A stretch of 64,000 bases of DNA from Verrucomicrobiia bacterium (GCA_030431475.1 JAUIJD010000013.1:27266-91265), one strand, 5' to 3'. Shown: positions 25,229 to 34,145, counted from the first letter of the stretch. Program-made: numbers and translations. Notes: generated by a model not told the origin, from the sequence alone.

Positions 25229-26598
25229 GCCATGTTCAGACGTTTGCGTTTGCGATAGAGCGTCGCCTTGTCGATCCCGAGCATGCGGGCGGCGTCCTGC
25301 AGGTTGCTCGTCCGCTCAACCACCCGGCGGATGTGCTCGCACTCCAGCTCGGCGATCGTGACGTCGCCACCCGGCACCAGCTCGGAGAGCGCTTCCTCGC
25401 GCCCGGGAGGCATCGGCGGCAGGTCGCTGGGGAAGTCCTCGCGGCGGATGGACCGCCCGGGACACAGGATGGTGGCACGCTCGATCGCGTTGCGCAGCTC
25501 GCGGAGATTGCCCGGCCAGGGATAGCTCATCAGGTACTCCCGGGCCGACTCACTGAACCCATCGACCGGCCGCCCCGACTGCTCGCTGAAATGCTTCACA
25601 TAGTCCTCGGCGAAACTCATCAGGTCCCCCTTTCGGGCCCGCAGCGGCGGCAGTTCGACCGAGATCACGTTCACCCGGTAGTAGAGATCCTCGCGGAACT
25701 CGCCGTCGGTCACGCTCTTGCGCAGGTCGCGGTTGGTCGCGGCGATGATCCTGACGTTGCTCTTGCGGGTCTTGTTCTCGCCAAGCCGCTCATACTCCCG
25801 CTCCTGAAGCAGGCGCAGCAGCTTCGGCTGGATCTCCGGGGGCAGCTCGCCGATCTCATCGAGAAAGAGCGTCCCGCCATCGGCGGCGTGAACCTTGCCC
25901 CACTTGTCGCGCACCGCACCCGTGAACGCACCCTTCACGTGACCGAAGAGTTCGCTTTCCAGCAGTTCCTTCGAGAGACTCGGACAACTGATCGTCACGA
26001 ACGGTTCCGACGCCAGGTGACTGCGCTCGTGAAGTGAACGGGCGATCACGGACTTGCCGGTGCCGCTCTCTCCAAGAATCAAAATCGAGGCGGGCGTGTC
26101 CGCAGCGCGGAACAAGGTGTCCAGCGCCGCCTGCATCATCGGGTCGTTCGACTCGAAGCGCGCGGGCGGGGTGCTTCGCGAGACTTCGGACTTGAGTTCG
26201 GAAACCGTCGTCTCGAGGCGGGTCACCCGCTGATTGACCTTCAGGGCCTTCTGCGCCTTGACCAGGATCCCGCGCAGGTCGTCGGGGGAGAATGGTTTCG
26301 CGAGGTAGTCGAAGGCTCCGGCCTTGGTCGCCTCAACGGCCGTCTGCACGGAGGCATAGGCGGTGAAGATCACGCCGAGCTGGGCCGGATTGCGCTGGAT
26401 CACCTCACGCAGCAGGTCGAGGCCGCTGGCCTCGCCAAGCCGCATGTCGACGAGCAGCAGGTCGAACTTCTCTTCCTTCAGCCGAAGCTTCGCCGATCCC
26501 GCATCTTCGGCGATTTCCACATAGTGCCCCTCGGCCTCAATCGCCGCTCGGGTGGAATTCCGGATCCCGGGATCGTCGTCGATGATTAGTACGTCCAT
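25225..26598 (-). CDS. NtrC-family sigma-54-dependent response regulator
   Basis: 457 residues from the ATG at 26598. Receiver domain 1-120 with 'VLIIDDDPG', phospho-acceptor D51 in 'LLLVDMRLGEASG', and 'DYLAKPFSPDDL'. The AAA+ domain (~145-370) has Walker A 'GESGTGKS', the sigma-54 contact loop 'GAFTGA', Walker B 'GGTLFLDEIGELP' and the arginine-finger region 'EDLYYRVNVISVELPPLR'. A Fis-type HTH at the end reads 'DAARMLGIDKATLYRKRKRL'. It should activate sigma-54 promoters when phosphorylated, probably by the operon's hybrid kinase. The 26599-26877 gap upstream carries its promoter; no sigma-54 site was found there. Confidence 0.95.
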   Translation of the reverse strand: MDVLIIDDDPGIRNSTRAAIEAEGHYVEIAEDAGSAKLRLKEEKFDLLLVDMRLGEASGLDLLREVIQRNPAQLGVIFTAYASVQTAVEATKAGAFDYLAKPFSPDDLRGILVKAQKALKVNQRVTRLETTVSELKSEVSRSTPPARFESNDPMMQAALDTLFRAADTPASILILGESGTGKSVIARSLHERSHLASEPFVTISCPSLSKELLESELFGHVKGAFTGAVRDKWGKVHAADGGTLFLDEIGELPPEIQPKLLRLLQEREYERLGENKTRKSNVRIIAATNRDLRKSVTDGEFREDLYYRVNVISVELPPLRARKGDLMSFAEDYVKHFSEQSGRPVDGFSESAREYLMSYPWPGNLRELRNAIERATILCPGRSIRREDFPSDLPPMPPGREEALSELVPGGDVTIAELECEHIRRVVERTSNLQDAARMLGIDKATLYRKRKRLNMA

Positions 26599-26877
26599 GT
26601 TCGGTCGAATGTGCGGAGCCTTTTGCCGCTGGCCGTCGCCGGCACTGTCCAAGCCTCACCCGCCCCAGGCGTGTGAAATCGACCCGTCCGGGCCACGGCG
26701 GTGCGGAACACTCCGGCTGCCGGGAAACCATATCGCACGATCTCTGGTGCGTCATGGATCAATATGCCGTCGGCGCCCTCCCCGGACGCCAAACTCCATC
26801 GCGGACGAGCCGCCCTCGGTCGATCCACAGCTCCCTCGCTCGGCCGGTCGTCAGAATCGGTGGTCTTCATCGCGTGA

Positions 26878-27330
26878 TCATGCCCGGATCGGGCTGGATC
26901 GGAAGGCGCGGGCGATCCCGCGGCGGTTGAGGCCGTGCCACGTCATGAGGGCGACGGTGGTGCCGTGCGGGAAGTTGAAAAGGTTTACCACGGTCGAGAA
27001 CCACACGAACCCACGTGCCCGGCATTTCAGCGAACAGATCCCGGCGGCAATCAAGAGCAGGCCGAAGATCCAACCGAAGGCGATCTGAAATGCCACCAGC
27101 CCGGCGATGACGGCCGCGGATCCCTCCAGACCCCGCCCGGAGAACCATTCGGCCAGCCCCTGCGCCTCAAGCAGTCCGCCAACACCCGCCGCGCGGGCCT
27201 GGAGGAATCCGAGAAGCGAAAAGAGCAGATTCAGCACTCCGGCGCCGATCTGCAAAACTCCCGTGAAATAGAAGTATCCCGCTCCACGAGGAAACGGGTC
27301 GTCGGTGCGATCGGCGGTTTCAGGGTTCAT
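26878..27330 (-). CDS. Hypothetical polytopic membrane protein
   Basis: 150 residues from the ATG at 27330. Three to four hydrophobic segments are visible: 'FYFTGVLQIGAGVLNLLFSL', 'AAVIAGLVAFQIAFGW', 'IFGLLLIAAGICSL' and 'FVWFSTVVNLFNF'. I do not recognise a family; the pattern recalls small DUF-type integral membrane proteins that end in 'NLFNFPHGT...G..L...', seen in some uncharacterised bacterial families. It is divergent from the cardiolipin synthase-like gene. The frame is open upstream to 28518, but that part is antisense to the synthase and is not coding. Confidence 0.7.
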   Translation of the reverse strand: MNPETADRTDDPFPRGAGYFYFTGVLQIGAGVLNLLFSLLGFLQARAAGVGGLLEAQGLAEWFSGRGLEGSAAVIAGLVAFQIAFGWIFGLLLIAAGICSLKCRARGFVWFSTVVNLFNFPHGTTVALMTWHGLNRRGIARAFRSSPIRA

Positions 27331-27702
27331 GACACCATTTGTCCAGCTTGTGCCATACCATCCGGGTCTCTCCGTGCGCGAGTGGATCGGTTGGGCGTCC
27401 GGTCGCCTCCACGTCGGATCCCGCGGCGCTACCGACGCCGACGGGACTCGGGACACGTCCGGGAAATCGACCGAAGTGTCGTGCAATTCGCACGGATCCA
27501 TGACGCGAAATGCATCGCCCGCGCCGTCGATCCACTTTGCTTGGAACCGCCGGAACGCGCTCTGCCGGCGGCGAGGAAGGCTGGAACATCGAATGCTGCC
27601 GGAGCGGACGGGGCGCCTCCATCGCTCGCCGCGGCCCTCGGGTGACCTGGCTCGCGACTCGGTATCAAACCAGCAGCAGCCCCGCCTCCTTCCGGCATCC
27701 TC
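27331..27702. other. Divergent intergenic region, no feature seen
   Basis: About 370 bases between the membrane-protein gene and the divergent PLD gene. No RNA gene, repeat or convincing promoter hexamers were found, although it must contain start signals for both sides. Confidence 0.4.
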
Positions 27703-28866
27703 ATGAAGATCGACGACCTGAACGCACACATCCATCAAGCCGACGAGGCACGGTCGTTTCCCCGACGCGACGGACAGCACATCGAGCTGTTGGTCAACGG
27801 CTGCGAGATCTTCCCCGCGATGCTCGACGAGATCCGCGGCGCGCAGCAGTCGATCAGCTTCGAAACCTTCATCTACTGGTCCGGAGACATTGCCGAGGAG
27901 TTCGCGGCTGCGCTCGCCGAGCGGGCGGAGGCCGGAATCGTGGTCCGGGTCGTCCTCGACTGGCTCGGTTGTCGGAAGATGGACGACCGGCTCGTCAACC
28001 TGCTCCGCCGCTCCGGCGTCGAGGTCATCCACCACCGTCCGCTCCGTTGGTTCCACTTCCTCCGGGCCAATCACCGGTCGCATCGGAAGCTGTTGATCAT
28101 CGACGGCTGCGTCGGCTTTCTCGGCGGCGTGGGCATCGCCGAAAAGTGGACCGGCGACGCCGGGGACCCGGACCACTGGCGCGACAATCACTACCGCGTC
28201 CGGGGACCCGTCGTCGCCGACATGCAGCGGCTCTTCTTCACCCACTGGCCTGACGACGACATCCCCGCCGACGACGACCCCCGCTACTATCCGCCGCTCG
28301 AGCCCGCCGGCGACGTCCCGGTGCGGCTGATCGGGAGCGAGCCGATCGACGGCCCCAACCGCATTGAGGAACTCTACCTCGAGATGCTGACCCGAGCCCG
28401 CCGGCACTTCCTGCTCACCGCCCCCTACTTCGCACCGGGCGAGCGCCTGCTCACCGCCCTGTGCGATGCCGCCCGGCGCGGCGTCACGGTCGAGGTCGTC
28501 ACCGCCGGCATCCATCACGACCGCAAGGTCGTCCGAAAGGCGTCACGCCACGACTGGGGCCGCCTCTTCGAGGCCGGCGTGCGGATCTTCGAGTATCACC
28601 GCACCCTCATCCACACCAAGCTCGTCCTTCAGGATGACGACCTTACCCTGATCGGCTCCGCCAACTTCGACCCCCGCTCCACGCGCCTCAACGACGAGGC
28701 GAACCTGCTGATCGAGGATGGCCGGCTGGCGAAGGAGCATGAAGAGCGGTCGTTTCGGGTCGACCGCGACGTCGCCCACGAAGTGCGGCGGGAGGAATGG
28801 GAACGGCGCCCGCTCCATCGCAGGATCATCGACGCGGCGGCTCATCTGCTCCGTCCGCAGGTCTAG
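27703..28866 (+). CDS. Cardiolipin synthase-like phospholipase D protein
   Basis: 387 residues with two PLD (HKD) motifs: H127-R-K129 in 'NHRSHRKLLIIDG' with 'FLGGVGIAEKW', and 'HTKLVLQDD' with 'LIGSANFDPRS'. The spacing fits bacterial cardiolipin synthases of the ClsB type, which lack N-terminal membrane helices; none is seen here. The expected reaction is transfer of a phosphatidyl group between phospholipids to make cardiolipin. Context: lipid and envelope stress genes on both sides. Start ATG follows a C-rich leader (GGCATCCTC) without Shine-Dalgarno. Confidence 0.88.
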   Translation: MKIDDLNAHIHQADEARSFPRRDGQHIELLVNGCEIFPAMLDEIRGAQQSISFETFIYWSGDIAEEFAAALAERAEAGIVVRVVLDWLGCRKMDDRLVNLLRRSGVEVIHHRPLRWFHFLRANHRSHRKLLIIDGCVGFLGGVGIAEKWTGDAGDPDHWRDNHYRVRGPVVADMQRLFFTHWPDDDIPADDDPRYYPPLEPAGDVPVRLIGSEPIDGPNRIEELYLEMLTRARRHFLLTAPYFAPGERLLTALCDAARRGVTVEVVTAGIHHDRKVVRKASRHDWGRLFEAGVRIFEYHRTLIHTKLVLQDDDLTLIGSANFDPRSTRLNDEANLLIEDGRLAKEHEERSFRVDRDVAHEVRREEWERRPLHRRIIDAAAHLLRPQV

Positions 28867-28893
28867 GACCTCCTCCCCCGCAGACCGAGCAGG

Positions 28894-29904
28894 TCAGGGG
28901 TGGCGGTCGCCGTCCCCTCCTCCGGAACGGTCCGCCACATGGTCCGCCACCCAAGCCCCACGCCGCCCCAGGGGTTGCTCGGGCGGCACGGTGCTGTCGG
29001 CCTCCACCTGATGCTCGAGTTCCGCATTCAACTCGGCACCGAGCAACACCACAAATCCGGTCAACAACAGCCACAGCATCAGCACTCCCACCGCGCCGAA
29101 GGTCCCGAAGGTGCGACTCAGGTCACCGACCTGACCGAAATACCATGACAGCACGCTGGAGCCGCCGAGCCAGAGAAGGGTGGCCATGATCGATCCGGGA
29201 CTGATCCATCGCCAGCGGGCTTTGCGCCGATCCGGTGCCACCCGGTAGACCCAGGCAAGGAACCCCATGATCATCAGAGCCAGGAGAGGCCAGCGCAGCC
29301 ATCCGAACCAATCCCCTACCCAGTCGGGCACGCCAAGCAATCCGGCCACGAGGGGCAGCACCGCCAGCAATCCGATGACCAGCGTACCCCCGACAATCAG
29401 AGCCCCGGTGACCATCAGCGTCTCAAGATTCTTTCTGAGGAATCCGCGCCGTTCCGGCTCGTGATAGGCGACCCCGATCCCGTCGAAGAGCGCCTTCGCC
29501 CCCTTCCGGGCGCTCAGCAGTCCGAGCACCGCGCTGATCCCCACGCTCCACCCCAGCTCACTCTCGGAGCGGTCAACGATCTCGGAAGCCGATCCTCGGA
29601 AGAAGTCGCCGACATCCACCGGCATCGCCGAAGTGAGACGGCCCACCTGCGACACGGCCTCGTCGGCGCTGACCACAAGCCCGTAGATCGAGACATAGGT
29701 GGCGAGCGCCGGAAAGATCGAGAGGAAAAGATAGAAGGCAACGCCCGCCGCCAGGATTCCAAGCCGGTCGTCGATCGACGACTGCCAGACACGGCGCAGC
29801 ACGTCGACCCAACCGCGAAATGGAATCCGCCATGGTCCGACGGCGCTCCGCCCGAGTTTATCCGGTTTCGATCTCTCCGCCGGGTCCTTCATCGGCTTCG
29901 GCAT
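28894..29904 (-). CDS. YihY/BrkB-family membrane protein
   Basis: 336 residues from the ATG at 29904. About six membrane helices, with family signatures 'LGILAAGVAFYLFLSIFPAL' near the start, 'LLSARKGAKALFDGIGVAY', 'FFRG'-type loops, and 'FGAVGVLMLWLLLTGFVVLL' followed by 'GAELNAELEH'. These match the YihY/UPF0761 (formerly BrkB or RNase BN) family of inner-membrane proteins, whose function is unsettled. The C-terminal tail is Gly/Asp/His rich. It converges with the PLD gene with a 27-base gap. Confidence 0.9.
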   Translation of the reverse strand: MPKPMKDPAERSKPDKLGRSAVGPWRIPFRGWVDVLRRVWQSSIDDRLGILAAGVAFYLFLSIFPALATYVSIYGLVVSADEAVSQVGRLTSAMPVDVGDFFRGSASEIVDRSESELGWSVGISAVLGLLSARKGAKALFDGIGVAYHEPERRGFLRKNLETLMVTGALIVGGTLVIGLLAVLPLVAGLLGVPDWVGDWFGWLRWPLLALMIMGFLAWVYRVAPDRRKARWRWISPGSIMATLLWLGGSSVLSWYFGQVGDLSRTFGTFGAVGVLMLWLLLTGFVVLLGAELNAELEHQVEADSTVPPEQPLGRRGAWVADHVADRSGGGDGDRHP

Positions 29905-30075
29905 GCTGAGTTGGAGGGTCCCAGCCCTCGGTTGACGGCGATCTTCGGAAGAATGCCGTCGCTGCTCTCCCGGGGATGCGACGACACGCCGGGGGAATGC
30001 AGACGCATCCCGCACCCGACGAGTGCGCCGGGAGCGGGATGCCATGTCGAGGGGTCTCGAATCGAGACTGGGGAG

Positions 30076-30696
30076 TTACTCGCCGTCGGTCACCTCATCC
30101 ATCGACTCGTCGACGGCGTCGGCAGCATTCTCGACGGCCTGGCCGGTGGCTTCGGCGGCATTTCCGAGCGCGCGTCCCGTCGCCGCGGCCGCGTCGCGCA
30201 CGGCACTACCCGTCGCTTCGGCAGCACTCTCCGACTTCATTTCCCAATAGTCGTAGACCGAGCGCAGATCCGACTGGTCATAGGCCTCGGGATCCGTCAC
30301 GTCCATGTAGGGCGGGGCTGCCTTGATCTCCTCTTCCGTGGTGTTCAGGGTATAGATCATCGTCTCGGGATCGCCTTCCTTCGGCTTCACGTGGAAGCGT
30401 TCCAGCGGGACGATGAGGCGCGGATTCTCGTCGAGCCATTCATTGGCATCAACAACCAGCAGGCTCTTGCCGCCGGCTGGCTCCACGAGAACAGAATCGA
30501 TCGATCCGATCATGTTGCCATTGAAGTCCCATACCTCCTTGCCGGTGATGGTCTCGGTCGAGATGAAGCACGCGGCCTCCCCCTTCGCCATCTCACCGTC
30601 GGTGGACATCTTCTTGTGCTCATCGGCGCCCGCCCATCCGGCGAGGCCAAGGCTCAACACTCCGGCGAACAGTTGACTCTTTAGGTAGTATTTCAT
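30076..30696 (-). CDS. Secreted PRC-barrel protein with LEA-like 11-residue repeats
   Basis: 206 residues from the ATG at 30696. Signal peptide ~1-23 ('LFAGVLSLGLAGWAGADE'). Residues ~45-130 are a PRC-barrel ('ITGKEVWDFNGNMIGSIDSV', 'LVVDANEWLDENPRLIVPLE'). Residues 160-192 are three 11-residue repeats (EATGSAVRDAA, AATGRALGNAA, EATGQAVENAA) followed by a partly matching 'DAVDESMDEVT'. They resemble group-3 LEA/apolipoprotein amphipathic 11-mers, which protect or coat membranes in desiccation-tolerant organisms. The fusion suggests an envelope-protective role (inference). Confidence 0.82.
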   Translation of the reverse strand: MKYYLKSQLFAGVLSLGLAGWAGADEHKKMSTDGEMAKGEAACFISTETITGKEVWDFNGNMIGSIDSVLVEPAGGKSLLVVDANEWLDENPRLIVPLERFHVKPKEGDPETMIYTLNTTEEEIKAAPPYMDVTDPEAYDQSDLRSVYDYWEMKSESAAEATGSAVRDAAAATGRALGNAAEATGQAVENAADAVDESMDEVTDGE

Positions 30697-31174
30697 GGTA
30701 GTGGTTTGCTTGTGGTTGCGGGAGCGAACGACACGTCCGCCTCGCACCCTCTTCGTCGCAAGGCTCATACCAAGGGCCCGGCACCCGACCACGCCGCACA
30801 CAAGCACCTAGGAATCAGCCACTCCGCATCACCGCCGGCCTAACGGGAGACCTTCATCCTCACGTGCCGCACCGCCGGAGAGTGGACATTTCGCGCGATG
30901 ATCAAGCATCCTGCAACGCGGTGCGCAGTCAGCACGAGCGAAGGCATGGCGTCGGTTCCGAGATCGGCGACGGAGCTCATCGACAGCGATTCGGCAAGGC
31001 TCCCGACGTGCTCGTCCACCAAGCGTCCAGAATGCCGCAATCTGCATCCCGGCGGATCGTTTTTGCACCGTTCGGCACCGCCCCTCTTCGGTGGTCGACC
31101 GCTCATTCCCAATGGAAACAGGCCGTCATGCGTCCATGGCACCCGGGCACGCATCGTGCGGAGAGGAGGTCTCC
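30697..31174. other. Long divergent intergenic region
   Basis: 478 bases between the PRC-barrel gene and the plus-strand helical-bundle gene. AGGAGG at 31164-31169 is the one strong Shine-Dalgarno in this area, 5 bases before the ATG at 31175. A minus-strand frame at 30840-31154 is open but has no recognisable protein features. No RNA gene was identified. Confidence 0.45.
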
Positions 31175-31711
31175 ATGATGATCCATCCCTTTCCCTCCTC
31201 GTTCTCCCGAATCCAGTTGATGCTCACAAAGGTCACGGACTCGGTCGCAAACCTCCGTTTTGCGGCCAGCTGCCTCCAGGTCCCGGAAACGGCCGCGCTT
31301 CTCGATGAACTTGCCGACTGCCGGCAGGAACGGATCGAGGACCTGTCGTGGCTGCTGCTGAGCCACGGCGTCACGCCGAATCGCGACGTGAGTCGCTCCT
31401 TCCTGATCCATCGGGCGTGGGTCCGCTTCATCGACCAGCTCCTTTCTCCATCCGACCCGCACATGGTCCACGAATGTGAGCTTCACGATCGCCGGCTGGC
31501 CCTGTTCGCCACGCGCACCGCGGAGTGTCTCGACTCCCGCAGCAGCCACATGGTCAGCGGCATCGCGCAGGAGCTGGAGGCGGACGCCGAACTCCTCAAT
31601 CGGATCGGCTCTCTTGTTTCGACCTCCGCACCGGCACCGATGGAACGGGTCTCGCGTCCTTCCCTTCGCAGACGCACTCCCGACGAGGGAGGGCTGGGAT
31701 CGGCGGCCTGA
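31175..31711 (+). CDS. Helical-bundle protein, possible DUF2383 relative
   Basis: 178 residues starting at the ATG at 31175, supported by AGGAGG 5 bases upstream. The protein is helical, and 'LLDELADCRQERIEDLSWLL' followed by 'AWVRFIDQLL' and 'ECELHDRRLALFATRT' parallels the second to fourth helices of the DUF2383-like protein at 15369-15812. Metal-ligand positions are poorly kept, so it may be a divergent, non-metal member. The Arg/Pro-rich C-terminus looks disordered. It stands alone, with long gaps on both sides. Confidence 0.6.
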   Translation: MMIHPFPSSFSRIQLMLTKVTDSVANLRFAASCLQVPETAALLDELADCRQERIEDLSWLLLSHGVTPNRDVSRSFLIHRAWVRFIDQLLSPSDPHMVHECELHDRRLALFATRTAECLDSRSSHMVSGIAQELEADAELLNRIGSLVSTSAPAPMERVSRPSLRRRTPDEGGLGSAA

Positions 31712-31732
31712 CGCAGCCGGCCTGACGCAGCC
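31705..31732 (+). repeat. Two-copy 14-bp tandem repeat at a stop codon
   Basis: GGCCTGACGCAGCC occurs twice in perfect tandem (31705-31718, 31719-31732). The first copy contains the TGA stop codon of the preceding gene. It is a simple slippage-type duplication. Confidence 0.8.
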
Positions 31733-32171
31733 GGCCGGAAGGATCCGGGTGCGGGCATGCCCACGCCTACCCTCGTCTCGGCAGGACAGCGGTCCGGACG
31801 CGGAAGCAATACCGTCAACTCAATCCGCTGCTTCCGGGACTTCGCTGTATATAATAGGACCGCCGAACCTCCGACTTCCTGAAGGCATGTCTGCGACTCC
31901 GCGCCACTCAAGATCACCGTTCTCCCCCCCCCTTCTGGCCCCTTCAGGCCAGCACCCGAGTGCATGACAGTCTGACGAAAGGGTGAAGCATCCCCTGGAT
32001 TGTTCGATCGCGCACTTCGCAACCCCATGCCCATTCCGACGTTGCATATCGATCGATTCCAACTCGACCCCGGAGATCCTTGATCCCACCCTAACTCGTT
32101 GACCTCGAGAACCTCACGCCACCCGCCAGGACTTTTGCATCGGACCTGCTTCCACTCCATTCAGCACCATT
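31712..32171 (+). promoter_or_regulatory. Intergenic region with possible promoter and dyad
   Basis: 460 bases without a gene. CGGAAGCA (31801-31808) and TGCTTCCG (31829-31836) form a perfect 8-bp inverted repeat. Fourteen bases later is TATAAT (31850-31855), a striking consensus -10 in this GC-rich DNA, which would place the right arm of the dyad in the -35 area. This is a candidate regulated promoter for the YqaE-lipoprotein transcript, implying a ~300-base leader. Confidence 0.35.
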
Positions 32172-32378
32172 ATGAACCAACCCCACACCACCACCACTGC
32201 CAACGAAGGGTCGAAAGACGTTCTTCGCATCATTCTCGCCATCCTTCTCCCCCCGCTGGGAGTCGCGCTGCAGGTCGGCCTCGGTCTGCACTTCTGGATC
32301 AACCTCGTGCTGACGCTGCTGGGTTACGTCCCAGGCATCATCCACGCCATCTACATCATCCTGACGCGTCGTGGATAA
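32172..32378 (+). CDS. YqaE/Pmp3-family membrane protein
   Basis: 68 residues with the full Pmp3 (PF01679) pattern: 'RIILAILLPPLGVALQVGL' as the first membrane helix, then 'FWINLVLTLLGYVPGIIHAI' with the conserved Asn and 'PG.IHA' turn. Pmp3/YqaE proteins are small hydrophobic membrane proteins that influence membrane potential and salt tolerance in yeast and plants, and are stress-induced in many bacteria. It is 41 bp upstream of an Asp-rich lipoprotein gene, with a shared terminator after that gene. Confidence 0.92.
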   Translation: MNQPHTTTTANEGSKDVLRIILAILLPPLGVALQVGLGLHFWINLVLTLLGYVPGIIHAIYIILTRRG

Positions 32379-32419
32379 TCCCGAACGCACATCTCAATCC
32401 CAAACCATCTCCAATCATC

Positions 32420-32758
32420 ATGAAAACACTGCACACTGTCAAACGAGCCGCCACGCCTCTGTTCGCGATCCTCGCGATCCTCGCGCTCCCATCCTGCGAC
32501 GTCGATAAGGTCGAGGACGGAAAGATGCCCGAGATTGATGTCGATGCCGATCCCGGGGAACTGCCCGAAGTCGAAGTCACCGATGAAGGTGAAATGCCAA
32601 GCGTCGATGTTGATGCCGAAGGCGGCGAACTGCCCGAGTTCGAGGTCGAGGGACCCGACGTCGAAGTCGGCTCCAAGGAAGTCGAAGTCGAGGTTCCCAC
32701 GGTCGATATCGAGATGCCGGACGAGGACGACGACGACGACGACGACGACGACGAGTAA
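32420..32758 (+). CDS. Asp/Glu-rich repetitive lipoprotein
   Basis: 112 residues. Lipobox-like 'LALPSC' places the lipidated Cys at residue 26. The mature part is a low-complexity acidic repeat: 'MPEIDVDADPGELPEVEV' is followed by 'MPSVDVDAEGGELPEFEV', an approximately 24-residue repeat, then 'VEVGSKEVEVEVPTVDIEMP'. It ends in nine Asp and one Glu encoded by a (GAC)9 run (32726-32752). The net charge is extremely negative; calcium or cation binding at the cell surface is plausible but inferred. I do not recognise a named family. It sits in an operon with YqaE/Pmp3. Confidence 0.78.
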   Translation: MKTLHTVKRAATPLFAILAILALPSCDVDKVEDGKMPEIDVDADPGELPEVEVTDEGEMPSVDVDAEGGELPEFEVEGPDVEVGSKEVEVEVPTVDIEMPDEDDDDDDDDDE

Positions 32759-32807
32759 TTCCAGACCTCACCTTTTCCCGGCGAGTTGAACTCAGACTCG
32801 ATCAGAG

Positions 32808-32842
32808 CGCCCCGCAGCAAAACGGCTGCGGGGCGTCTTTTG
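32808..32842 (+). terminator. Rho-independent terminator after YqaE-lipoprotein
   Basis: Perfect 10-bp stem CGCCCCGCAG (32808-32817) / CTGCGGGGCG (32826-32835) with an 8-base loop, followed by TCTTTT. It is 49 bases after the lipoprotein stop codon and ends the two-gene transcript. Confidence 0.9.
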
Positions 32843-32885
32843 CATGGAGGCCTGCGCGGCCCGGAGACTGCCGACACCCTTTCCC

Positions 32886-34085
32886 ATGAAGAACGAAGAA
32901 GAAGCCTGTGACCGCGCCGCCGATAGAAGCCCGCAGCGTCTCTCCCCGGCCCGCCTGTCCGCCCTGCTGCTACTCGGCCTTTTCATCATGGTGAGCGCCT
33001 ACGTGGTTCACCATGGGAAGTCGTTCCTCATGCCGCTGATCGTCGCGGTCCTCGTCGCCCTGGTGCTGCAACCGGTCCACAACGCCCTCCGGTCCCTGCA
33101 CTTTCCCCGCATGCTCGCGGCGATCACCACCGTCGCCGGACTTTTCACCGTGCTGGTCGTCGGGTCCAGCCTGCTCGTCGAACCCGGCTCGAAGTGGATG
33201 CAGCGGATCGATCGCAAGGTCATCGAGGGACGACTCGAGGCGGTCTTCCGGCCGGTCAACGAGATCGAGCGGAAGATCCAGAGCATGAGCAAGGAGGTGA
33301 CCGAAACGGATGCAGGAGAAGTGGCGGAGTCCTCTGCCACCGGCGAACCCGAGAACTCGAAGGCCGGGAGCCGTCCGGCGGCCGACGCGAGCGATGCGTC
33401 GACGCCTCCCGAGGATCCCGGGAAACCAACGAACACCGAACCCGCCGAACCCATCGTGGTCGAGATCCAGGACAAGCCGGTGGTCATGATGGCAGGCCAT
33501 CTCCAGAGATTCGGCGCCAGTCTTGCCGTCTGCCTCGTCCTCATCCTCTTCATCCTGGCCTACGGCAGCCGGATTGCCCGTTGTTTCGATGACGACCGGC
33601 GCACCGCGGACATTCTCAAGTGCATCAGCGCCGATGTTTCCGGCTACCTTTTCACCATCACCCTCATCAATGCGGGACTTGGCGTCGCGATCGGCCTCGC
33701 GATGTGGTGGCTGGGACTGCCCAATCCCGCGCTGTGGGGACTCCTGGCCATGATGCTGAACTACATCCCCTATCTTGGTGCCGTCATCGGCGCCGGCGTT
33801 GTCTTCATCATCGCTGCCGCAACCTTCGACAGTCCGGCGCTCGTCGTCCTCGTTCCCATCGTTTATCTCATCCTCACCTCCATCGAGGGCGGACTGATCA
33901 CCCCCATGGTCCTCGGTGAACGCTTCCGCCTGAACCCCCTGATTGTCTTTGCATGGATCAGCGCATGGGGCGCCTTCTGGGGAGCGGCCGGGATGCTGAT
34001 CGCCATGCCCGCCCTCGTCGGCTTCAAGATTGTCTGCGAACGAACTTCGAAGCTCGGCATGCTGAACCGCATCCTGTCTTCCTGA
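32886..34085 (+). CDS. AI-2E family (PerM-like) transporter
   Basis: 399 residues from the ATG at 32886; an in-frame ATG at 32844 lies right on the upstream terminator and is rejected. Membrane helices at the start ('LSALLLLGLFIMVSAYVV', 'FLMPLIVAVLVALVLQPV') and a C-terminal cluster ('NYIPYLGAVIGAGVVFIIAA', 'EGGLITPMVLGERFRLNPL', 'AWGAFWGAAGMLIAMPAL') match the AI-2E/PerM family. Between helices 3 and 4 is a long polar, Glu/Pro/Ser-rich insert (~140-210) that is unusual in length. Family members export autoinducers or ions; the substrate here is unknown. Confidence 0.9.
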   Translation: MKNEEEACDRAADRSPQRLSPARLSALLLLGLFIMVSAYVVHHGKSFLMPLIVAVLVALVLQPVHNALRSLHFPRMLAAITTVAGLFTVLVVGSSLLVEPGSKWMQRIDRKVIEGRLEAVFRPVNEIERKIQSMSKEVTETDAGEVAESSATGEPENSKAGSRPAADASDASTPPEDPGKPTNTEPAEPIVVEIQDKPVVMMAGHLQRFGASLAVCLVLILFILAYGSRIARCFDDDRRTADILKCISADVSGYLFTITLINAGLGVAIGLAMWWLGLPNPALWGLLAMMLNYIPYLGAVIGAGVVFIIAAATFDSPALVVLVPIVYLILTSIEGGLITPMVLGERFRLNPLIVFAWISAWGAFWGAAGMLIAMPALVGFKIVCERTSKLGMLNRILSS

Positions 34086-34145
34086 CAAATGAACGGGCGC
34101 CGGACGCGCCGCCATCGCACCGACCAGGCGCTCCGGACTGACATG

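Noticed and set aside
26599..26877. Possible sigma-54 promoter upstream of the NtrC-type operon
   Set aside because: No TGGCAC-N5-TTGC-like pair with proper spacing on the minus strand.
27331..28518. Upstream extension of the minus-strand membrane protein
   Set aside because: The frame is open but lies opposite the PLD gene; its sequence is Asp/Gly-rich without features, and the ATG at 27330 fits the membrane protein.
30840..31154. 104-codon minus-strand frame in the gap before the helical-bundle gene
   Set aside because: No signal, domain or start signal; not distinguishable from chance at this GC content.
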